Source of the DNA: Alphaproteobacteria bacterium | GTDB lineage: Bacteria > Pseudomonadota > Alphaproteobacteria > UBA828 | Direction: 5' to 3' | Length of the DNA: 13,843 nucleotides | NCBI GenBank assembly: GCA_018668475.1 | Contig: JABJCZ010000394.1 | Coordinates: 1-13,843 of the forward strand | In this document: positions 8,601 through 13,843 of the stretch, piece after piece | Numbering within the stretch: position 1 is the stretch's first letter | Layout of the letters: each line of letters starts with the position of its first letter | Notes under the pieces: model-generated | Seen by the model: only the letters and a program-made list of their open reading frames with translations | What the model was told of the DNA's origin: nothing | The model's database searches: none | Program-made: the position numbers and the translations under genes

Positions 8601-8831
8601 GTGGAAGATATCGCATCCATCAGTCCGCAATTGCGGAGCATCCTGATTAATGTCGGCGCCGGGTTGATCGTCGTTTATCCGTTATGGCGCATTTTTCGCC
8701 GCGCCGGCTTTTACCCGATTCTCGCTTTGCTGGTTTTCGTACCCATGATTGGGCCGCTCATCGTTGCCGTCATCCTGGCCTTCTCGCGCTGGCCAAACGA
8801 GCCTCGCAGCAAGCGAGGCTGGACCAAATGA
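8601..8831 (+). CDS. Small two-helix membrane protein, upstream member of a coupled pair
   Basis: This is a 76-residue protein starting at a GTG 12 bases after rlmN. It has two hydrophobic segments (about residues 13 to 31 and 37 to 61) split by a short basic turn, WRIFRRAGFYP, and a basic tail ending RSKRGWTK. The positive-inside rule puts the turn in the cytoplasm. I do not recognise a named family, but it resembles the next protein: both have an RI-x(3)-AG-x(2)-P turn, a second helix with an internal proline, and RWP after it. Its stop overlaps the next start in ATGA, so the two are probably translationally coupled. The start codon is GTG with only a weak GGA upstream. It is likely co-transcribed with rlmN. 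Confidence 0.75.
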   Translation: MEDIASISPQLRSILINVGAGLIVVYPLWRIFRRAGFYPILALLVFVPMIGPLIVAVILAFSRWPNEPRSKRGWTK

Positions 8832-9046
8832 GCATTATTCCAGTTTTCTCCGGCCTCATCTTTCTGGGCGTCAGCATCTGGTGCTTCGCCCGAATTCTGA
8901 TCAAGGCCGGTCGCTCACCCTGGTGGTCACTAACGATGATCCTGTTCCCGATCAACCTGATCCTGATTTGGGTTTTCGCCTACATCCGCTGGCCCATTAT
9001 CGAGGAATTTGGCCAACAGCCCGCACCCACATCGCGAAAAAAGTAA
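8828..9046 (+). CDS. Small two-helix membrane protein, downstream member of a coupled pair
   Basis: This is a 72-residue protein whose ATG overlaps the previous stop (ATGA). The hydrophobic segments span about residues 3 to 24 and 31 to 53. The turn between them is FARILIKAGRSPWW and the second helix ends in IRWP. It aligns with the upstream neighbour with about one gap from the AG turn to RWP, so the two probably arose by tandem duplication. The AG-x(2)-PWW-x-L...P motif recalls many short uncharacterised bacterial membrane proteins (from memory, no family name assigned). The tail is hydrophilic and basic (PTSRKK). The same reading frame stays open upstream to 8684, but that part lies inside the neighbour's second helix and is not used. 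It ends 29 bases before the convergent antiporter gene. Confidence 0.75.
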   Translation: MSIIPVFSGLIFLGVSIWCFARILIKAGRSPWWSLTMILFPINLILIWVFAYIRWPIIEEFGQQPAPTSRKK

Positions 9047-9075
9047 TATCGACGACTGCCAAATGAATGCCGGCT

Positions 9076-10833
9076 TTACGCCCGTCGGCTGTGCTTTTTT
9101 CGACTTTCATCGACAGCTACCTGTTCCGATTTTCGGCGAGCATCGATCAACCGGTGTGCGACACGACTCGGCACGCCGGCACCCTCAAGCACCATTTCAC
9201 TGAGTTGCAGGCTTGCCTCCGTGGTTTCTGGCACAGCATGGCTTGCCCCTAGTCCGATCAGGTTGGTGGCGTCATCGACATCACGCGCCCGCGCGTAGAT
9301 GGGGACATCAGGCCAGTGCTGACGCGCGGCCACGACCACACGCTCGGTAGCCGCTGGATTATCCATAGTCACAACCAGCGCGAGGGCGCGCTCGACACCA
9401 CATTTCCGCAACATATCGGGTCGGGTTGCATCGCCAAAATAGACGCTCGCGCCCGTCGAATGGAATTGCTTCACCAGGTCCAGATCAATATCGAGTGCAA
9501 TATAAGGTAGCTCCTGCTGGTCGAGGAACGTGCCAAGCAAGTGACCAACACGGCCATACCCAACGATCACAACATGACGGGAGAAGCCCTCCGCAGGATC
9601 GAACGTCGTTTGGCCGCTCCGTGTTTCGCGAGTTTCGAGAGCCTGGCCGATCCTGCGTGCGACATGTGCAATCGGCGGCGTCGCAACCATGGTTATTCCG
9701 GCAACAATAAGCATGAACTGGGCCGTGTCGCCTGGGATCAACGCCATTGCCGTGGCCATGCCGACCACAACAAAGGCAAACTCACCGCCCTGGCCAAGCA
9801 ACAGCGCCATCTCGACGGAGACCGACCGTGGCTCGCCCCAAATTCGCGCCAGGACATAGATGACTAGTCCTTTCACGACGAACAAACCGATGACTGCGGT
9901 TATGAGCCAAAACGGATCGGCCGCTATCTGTACCAGGTCGATCGACATACCCACGCCGACGAAAAACAGGCCGAGCAACAAACCCTTAAAGGGTTCGATA
10001 TCGACCTCTACTTCATGGCGATACTCGGTCTCGGCGAATAGTAACCCGGCCAGAAAAGCGCCAAGCGCCATCGAGAGCCCGGCCATCTGAGTGGCCATAG
10101 CGGTACCGATAATGACCAGCAGCACCAGCGCCAAAAACATTTCGCGGCTGGCGGTGCTGCCAACGAACCGAAACAGAGGACGAATGAGAAGTCGGCCTGC
10201 CAACAAGATGATGACAATGGCGATGAGTGCCTGACCAATCGCCCACACGAGCGAGACCAACACCGATTCGTCGCTTTGGGTGGCAAAAGCGCCGACCGTG
10301 AACAAAATGGGGACGACCGCGAGGTCCTGAAAAAGCAGGATCGAAAAACCGGCTTTCCCCGTCCGGGTGCCCAGGCGCTGGTTTTCTGTAAGGAGTTGCA
10401 TGACGATCGCCGTGGAGGAAAGCGCAAACGCGCCACCAAGCACCAATGCAGCTGGCAAGGTGTTATCGAATAACAAGGCAATGGCCGCGATTATCGCACC
10501 TGAAACGAGAACCTGCGTGCCACCCAGCCCAAAGACAAGGTGACGCATCGCCCACAGCCGTTCACCAGATAACTCAAGGCCGATCATAAACAAAAGGAAC
10601 ACGACCCCGAGCTCTGCCAGGGCCTGGACTCCTTCAAGGTCAGAGATCAACACGTAGCCGAGCCACGGGACGTCTTTGATGAAGAGAGCCAGCCCGTGAG
10701 GACCGATCGCAATACCGACGAGCAAAAACCCAAGCACAGGGCTGATCCGGAGGCGATGAATCAACGGCACGACAATGCCCGCCGCAACCAGAAATACGAT
10801 AACCTCGCGTAAATCTAGCGCCTCAACATGCAT
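9076..10833 (-). CDS. Kef-type K+/H+ antiporter (CPA2 family) with a TrkA-N domain
   Basis: This 585-residue inner-membrane protein belongs to the monovalent cation:proton antiporter-2 family. Residues 1 to about 395 form the Na+/H+-exchanger-type membrane domain, with GFLLVGIAIGPHGLAL, the FLLFMIGLELS segment and the FQDLAVVP motif (Q169, D170) that marks Kef proteins. Residues about 418 to 535 form a cytoplasmic Rossmann (TrkA-N/RCK) domain with GYGRVG (425 to 430), an acidic IALDID strand end, and FGDATRPDMLRKCGV, which should bind NAD(H) or a similar ligand. A short basic tail follows. In E. coli KefB/KefC protect against electrophiles under glutathione control with KefG/KefF; no such partner is nearby, so glutathione gating is not shown. 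The ATG at 10833 has AGAGG about 10 bases before it. It is convergent with the small membrane protein pair and lies 204 bases after the DUF898 gene. Confidence 0.92.
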   Translation of the reverse strand: MHVEALDLREVIVFLVAAGIVVPLIHRLRISPVLGFLLVGIAIGPHGLALFIKDVPWLGYVLISDLEGVQALAELGVVFLLFMIGLELSGERLWAMRHLVFGLGGTQVLVSGAIIAAIALLFDNTLPAALVLGGAFALSSTAIVMQLLTENQRLGTRTGKAGFSILLFQDLAVVPILFTVGAFATQSDESVLVSLVWAIGQALIAIVIILLAGRLLIRPLFRFVGSTASREMFLALVLLVIIGTAMATQMAGLSMALGAFLAGLLFAETEYRHEVEVDIEPFKGLLLGLFFVGVGMSIDLVQIAADPFWLITAVIGLFVVKGLVIYVLARIWGEPRSVSVEMALLLGQGGEFAFVVVGMATAMALIPGDTAQFMLIVAGITMVATPPIAHVARRIGQALETRETRSGQTTFDPAEGFSRHVVIVGYGRVGHLLGTFLDQQELPYIALDIDLDLVKQFHSTGASVYFGDATRPDMLRKCGVERALALVVTMDNPAATERVVVAARQHWPDVPIYARARDVDDATNLIGLGASHAVPETTEASLQLSEMVLEGAGVPSRVAHRLIDARRKSEQVAVDESRKKHSRRA

Positions 10834-10998
10834 AGAATGACGGCCTCTGTGTCCTGTCTGGACTATCGCGGTGGATGAACTCGTTTCTCAGGTTCCATGA
10901 TAATAAACATGAACCCAAGCCCTACACTAGCGACTGAACGCTGGAGGGGGCGGCACCAGACTTTACTGGCCGACCCGCAGCGCCGGTAGCGCGCAACG

Positions 10999-11032
10999 AC
11001 GGTAAAAAAAGAGCCCCGGCGCTGAAAGGCGT
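10999..11032 (-). terminator. Possible weak terminator after the DUF898 gene
   Basis: Read on the minus strand, a GC-rich stretch (AGCGCCGGGGCT) is followed at once by CTTTTTTT, just after the DUF898 stop. The T-run and its position fit a terminator, but the stem is short and imperfect, so confidence is low. The rest of the 204-base gap up to the antiporter start shows no convincing gene. Confidence 0.25.
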
Positions 11033-11037
11033 ATCCG

Positions 11038-12135
11038 CTAGAACGTGTCTATGTCGAGTGCGTTTTCCAGGCCCTCGCCAAAGCGAGACGATGGCTTGGA
11101 GTCAGGGCCGATATCTAGGCTCTCGATGGGGCCTTCCATTTCCAGTTCTAGCGCAATCAGTGACATTGCCTTGTGGAACACCAGCACTCGGGCAATCGAC
11201 CAGACTGTCAAAGCAAGGAAAACGGAGATCCCATAGTCTACGATTGCAGAAGCGACATCGCCATCAGGCCCCCAGCCAAGTGAATGCTGCAACGCAATCA
11301 ACCCGATGACCGGGAGTCCGAACAACCAGTATGGATAGTAGACGCCAATCACCTCACCTAACGTCAGGTCAATTCTCAGCCGACGATCAGCAAATCGCGT
11401 CGCACCAACAAACTTCGGAATTGCGTGCCAGCGATAATAGATGAACGACAGGCCGAGAGTGGGAACAAAGAGAAGCCAGGCGATAAACCAGTATTTGAAA
11501 ATACCTGTAGGTGGCAAACCGACCGAAAGATTCTTGTTGCCTAGGCTAATATTCTCAATGTGAAGTTGATAGACCTTCCATTCGACGTAAGGCATAGACA
11601 GCCCAAAAGTCATCGCCAGTTGGAGCACCAAAACAAAGTCTTTCATTGCGTAGGCACCGACACGACCACCCAGATGCGCCTGAACATCCCGCCAGCTTGT
11701 TCGACTCAAACGGTACCGCAGACCCGTGTATTGGCCCGAACTTTGCGCAAATTGGAGAACCAGCGCTATCGCGAATCCAAACCCGATCGCGAGGACGTTG
11801 TCGATTCGCTGAAGAATGACGATTGCGACTGCCGGCCCGCCAAAATACAGGAAGCCCTTCAGAAGTTCTTGTGATGTGCCGGTGTAACGAAGCGGTTCAC
11901 CGAACAGTTGAGTGTTGCTCCACAGGTATTGCCGGATCCTCGTTTTCCCCCAAAAGCGGTACAAGGTGGCCGTGAGCAGCGCCAACGCCATGACCTCGAG
12001 CAACAGCCGCATAAGCGCGCCAGTATTCCCGTGATACGCTACCGGGCGCACAGGGTCGCGAAAGGGGCCCATGATCCCGTCGATGCCACGGTCACCCGTC
12101 CTTGCATGTGATTCAGACGGTGCAGACTCAGTCAT
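11038..12135 (-). CDS. DUF898 (YjgN) family multi-pass membrane protein
   Basis: The protein has 365 residues and matches the DUF898 pattern. There is an N-terminal PVAYHGNTGALMRL segment (the usual F-x-G start), then LLTATLYRFWGKTRIRQYLW (about 53 to 72), FGEPLRYTGTSQELLKGFL (about 78 to 96) and YTGLRYRLSRTSWR (about 136 to 149). About six to eight hydrophobic helices are present, so it should be in the inner membrane. The C-terminus is polar and acidic. E. coli YjgN has no known function; in many proteobacteria DUF898 genes precede an M48 metalloprotease, but none is seen here. The ATG at 12135 has GAGGG just upstream. Residues 1 to about 30 before the domain look disordered. It is divergent from argG across 177 bases that hold palindromes. 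Confidence 0.85.
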   Translation of the reverse strand: MTESAPSESHARTGDRGIDGIMGPFRDPVRPVAYHGNTGALMRLLLEVMALALLTATLYRFWGKTRIRQYLWSNTQLFGEPLRYTGTSQELLKGFLYFGGPAVAIVILQRIDNVLAIGFGFAIALVLQFAQSSGQYTGLRYRLSRTSWRDVQAHLGGRVGAYAMKDFVLVLQLAMTFGLSMPYVEWKVYQLHIENISLGNKNLSVGLPPTGIFKYWFIAWLLFVPTLGLSFIYYRWHAIPKFVGATRFADRRLRIDLTLGEVIGVYYPYWLFGLPVIGLIALQHSLGWGPDGDVASAIVDYGISVFLALTVWSIARVLVFHKAMSLIALELEMEGPIESLDIGPDSKPSSRFGEGLENALDIDTF

Positions 12136-12152
12136 TCTTCCCTCTCAACCCA

Positions 12153-12173
12153 CCAAGCCGTTGTCCCGCTTGG
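12153..12173 (-). other. Hairpin in the leader of the DUF898 gene
   Basis: CCAAGC (12153 to 12158) and GCTTGG (12168 to 12173) form a perfect 6-bp stem around a 9-base loop, 18 to 38 bases before the DUF898 start codon. It could affect translation or be a protein site, or it may be chance. Confidence 0.35.
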
Positions 12174-12179
12174 ATTACT

Positions 12180-12205
12180 TATTGCCATCTAAGATGGTAA
12201 TACCA
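12180..12205. promoter_or_regulatory. Overlapping operator-like palindromes in the argG / DUF898 divergent region
   Basis: Two dyads share bases. The first spans 12180 to 12202, is centred on A12191, and has CCATCT and AGATGG as its inner arms; 10 of 11 arm positions are complementary. The second, 12195 to 12205, is the perfect palindrome TGGTAATACCA. The second fits TnGTnnnACnA, the pattern known for FadR-type GntR regulators. It lies 60 to 70 bases before the DUF898 ATG and about 40 bases before the argG -35, so it is placed to act on the DUF898 promoter first. No regulator gene is in the window, so the binding protein is unknown. Confidence 0.45.
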
Positions 12206-12243
12206 GTTTATCCAAACAACTCTCCGTGTCGACTTTTGAGTGC

Positions 12244-12271
12244 TTGCCGCCGGGCGTAGCGTTCCTATACT
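12244..12271 (+). promoter_or_regulatory. Sigma70-type promoter of argG
   Basis: TTGCCG (12244 to 12249) and TATACT (12266 to 12271) are spaced by 16 bases and match the -35 and -10 consensus at four and five positions. Transcription would start near 12278 and leave a leader of about 35 bases before the argG ATG. No attenuator or ARG-box-like palindrome stands out in the leader. Confidence 0.5.
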
Positions 12272-12312
12272 GCGCGCGCTCGACGAACTCGTATCAATAA
12301 GGCGTAATTCCC

Positions 12313-13527
12313 ATGACCAAGGCCGTCCCGCCGATCAAGAAAGTCGTCCTCGCCTATTCAGGCGGACTGGACACGTCTGTCATCCTGCGCTGGTTGCAGG
12401 AGGTCTATGACTGCGAGATCGTTACCTTTACGGCTGACCTCGGGCAGGGCGAGGAACTGGCGCCGGCGGCCGAAAAAGCGAAGATGTTCGGCGTCAAGGA
12501 AATCTACATTGAGGACCTGCGCGAAGAGTTTGTGCGCGACTATGTGTTTCCGATGTTTCGGGCGAACGCGGTTTATGAAGGCGTCTATTTGCTCGGCACG
12601 TCGATCGCCCGGCCACTGATCGCCAAACGGCAGATCGAGATCGCCAAGGCCACGGGCGCCGACGCGGTGTCGCACGGTTGTACCGGCAAGGGCAACGACC
12701 AGGTGCGGTTCGAACTTGGCTACTACGCGCTAAACCCGGAAATTCATGTCATCGCGCCGTGGCGGGAGTGGGACCTCAGTTCGCGCGAATCCCTGCTGGC
12801 CTATGCCGAGAAAAATCAGATCCCCATCGCCAAGGACAAGCGCGGCGAGCCGCCGTATTCGACGGACGCCAACATTCTGCATATCTCTTATGAAGGCAAG
12901 GCGCTGGAGGACCCCTGGGTCGAGCCAGACGAGGGCATGTTTACGCGCTCGGTGTCGCCGGAGAACGCACCGGACGAGCCGACTTATGTCGAGATCGAAT
13001 TTGCCAAGGGCGACGCCGTGGCAATTGATGGGGAAGCCATGACACCGGCGACGCTGCTGGAGAAGCTGAACCAGCTTGGTGGCGCCAACGGCATTGGCCG
13101 GCTGGACATGGTGGAGAACCGGTTTGTCGGCATGAAATCACGCGGTGTTTACGAGACCCCAGGCGGCACGGTGCTGTTGCAGGCCCGGCGCGCCGTTGAG
13201 AGCATCACCCTCGACCGCAACGCCGCGCACCTCAAGGATGAGATGATGCCGCGTTATGCCGAGCTGGTTTACAACGGCTTCTGGTTTTCGCCCGAACGGG
13301 AGATGCTTCAGGCAGCAATTGACGAGAGTCAGAAACACATGAACGGCACGGCCCGGCTCAAGCTTTACAAGGGCAACGCGATCGTCGTCGGTCGCAAATC
13401 ACCTGACAGCCTCTACAGCGAGGCGCACGCGACCTTTGAGGATGACAATGTCTATGATCAGCGTGACGCCGCAGGGTTCATCAAGCTGAACGCCCTGCGC
13501 CTGCGTATCGGCCACCACCGCCGGTAA
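12313..13527 (+). CDS. argG: Argininosuccinate synthase
   Basis: ArgG joins citrulline and aspartate using ATP to form argininosuccinate, the penultimate step of arginine synthesis in the cytoplasm. The PP-loop ATP motif AYSGGLDTS is at about residues 14 to 22, followed by TADLGQGEE. The citrulline/aspartate-binding core has [26 protein letters not shown] and PWREWDL, all typical. The C-terminal half has [16 protein letters not shown] and [11 protein letters not shown]. Length is 404 residues, the usual size of the common bacterial type. The ATG at 12313 follows an AAGG about 10 bases upstream. It stands alone on the plus strand, without argH or other arg genes nearby, and has its own likely promoter. 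It ends 18 bases before the convergent NnrU gene. Confidence 0.97.
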   Translation: MTKAVPPIKKVVLAYSGGLDTSVILRWLQEVYDCEIVTFTADLGQGEELAPAAEKAKMFGVKEIYIEDLREEFVRDYVFPMFRANAVYEGVYLLGTSIARPLIAKRQIEIAKATGADAVSHGCTGKGNDQVRFELGYYALNPEIHVIAPWREWDLSSRESLLAYAEKNQIPIAKDKRGEPPYSTDANILHISYEGKALEDPWVEPDEGMFTRSVSPENAPDEPTYVEIEFAKGDAVAIDGEAMTPATLLEKLNQLGGANGIGRLDMVENRFVGMKSRGVYETPGGTVLLQARRAVESITLDRNAAHLKDEMMPRYAELVYNGFWFSPEREMLQAAIDESQKHMNGTARLKLYKGNAIVVGRKSPDSLYSEAHATFEDDNVYDQRDAAGFIKLNALRLRIGHHRR

Positions 13528-13545
13528 CGCGGGCAGGCTGCCTGA

Positions 13546-13843
13546 TCAAGGCAAAGAGCTCAGACCGATAACGTGCTCGTGGGCAAACAGGATCACGATA
13601 AAAATCAGCAACGCACCGACCACCCGACCCAGGCCGAGCTCTTTGAGCCTGAACGTCGCACGCCCGCCGATGATGGCTGCGAAGGGCAGGGCAGATGTTT
13701 CAGCGCTTAAGGTAGCCCAGCGCTCAGGGTCTTCCTTCGCGATCCGCCGATCCGCAAGCGGAATATCGATGAGCGCATAGAGCGCGAACGCACCAAACAT
13801 CATGACGGACGCGGCATCACCGTTAACCGGAATATGCGCACCC
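13546..13843 (-). CDS. NnrU-family membrane protein, C-terminal part, 5' end beyond the window
   Basis: The reading frame is open from the stop at 13546 to the right edge, giving the last 98 residues. The visible part starts GAHIPVNGDAASVMMFGAFA, which fits the NnrU motif of a His and NGD followed by a helix with FG-x-F and an Asp after it (ALIDIPLADRR). A further hydrophobic helix (VVGALLIFIVILFAHEHVIG) lies near the C-terminus. NnrU was named for nitrite and nitric oxide reduction in Rhodobacter, and the family includes relatives of the plant zeta-carotene isomerase Z-ISO; most bacterial members are uncharacterised. The ATGs at 13800 and 13803 are internal. It converges on argG. Confidence 0.8.
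   Translation of the reverse strand, partial: GAHIPVNGDAASVMMFGAFALYALIDIPLADRRIAKEDPERWATLSAETSALPFAAIIGGRATFRLKELGLGRVVGALLIFIVILFAHEHVIGLSSLP

Noticed and set aside
7932..8630. Minus-strand open frame of 232 codons opposite rlmN
   Set aside because: It mirrors the RlmN core, which carries all catalytic motifs; the antisense product has no recognisable domain.
8749..9066. Plus-strand frame of 105 codons across the small membrane protein pair
   Set aside because: It is out of frame with both hydrophobic proteins and its product is polar and of unnatural composition.
10897..10989. Thirty-codon plus-strand frame with a weak AGG before its ATG in the gap between the antiporter and DUF898 genes
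   Set aside because: It is very short and Arg-rich, without supporting context; chance is sufficient.
13534..13544. Short palindrome CAGGCTGCCTG between argG and the NnrU gene
   Set aside because: The stem has only four pairs around a 3-base loop and no T-run; too weak to call a shared terminator.
1..13843. Search for a defence system, prophage, IS element, CRISPR array or RNA gene
   Set aside because: All the space is taken by housekeeping or common membrane genes with gaps of about 200 bases or less; no integrase, transposase, repeat array or tRNA-like fold was noticed by eye.

Overview
The window reads as ordinary chromosomal DNA of a GC-rich alphaproteobacterium, probably from the Rhodospirillales or a neighbouring marine lineage (an inference). 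The grounds are the glnD-murJ-trpS order, an IalB-family secreted protein near rlmN and argG, and high third-position GC. It is mostly housekeeping. I found no phage, IS element, CRISPR array, tRNA or rRNA.

Left arm (1 to about 5.45 kb, minus strand): glnD (PII uridylyltransferase, the nitrogen sensor), then murJ (lipid II flippase), then a 3'-truncated trpS. glnD and murJ overlap, and trpS follows after 127 bases, so the three are probably co-transcribed leftwards.

Middle (about 5.6 to 9.05 kb, plus strand): a SPOUT RNA methyltransferase, a secreted IalB-family protein, a small ICMT/PEMT-like membrane methyltransferase, rlmN, and two tiny membrane proteins joined by an ATGA overlap. The two tiny proteins look like paralogues. 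The 5' edge of this run is divergent from glnD. RNA modification recurs here (the SPOUT enzyme and RlmN).

Right arm: two minus-strand membrane genes, a Kef-type K+/H+ antiporter with a TrkA-N domain (9076 to 10833) and a DUF898/YjgN protein (11038 to 12135). argG then runs divergently from DUF898 (12313 to 13527). The C-terminal part of an NnrU-family membrane protein converges on argG and runs off the right edge.

The most interesting non-coding signal lies between DUF898 and argG: two overlapping palindromes, one a perfect TGGTAATACCA that fits the FadR/GntR operator pattern. A sigma70-like promoter for argG lies downstream of it. The most interesting coding signal is the pair of coupled small membrane proteins. 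No obviously new multi-gene system is visible.
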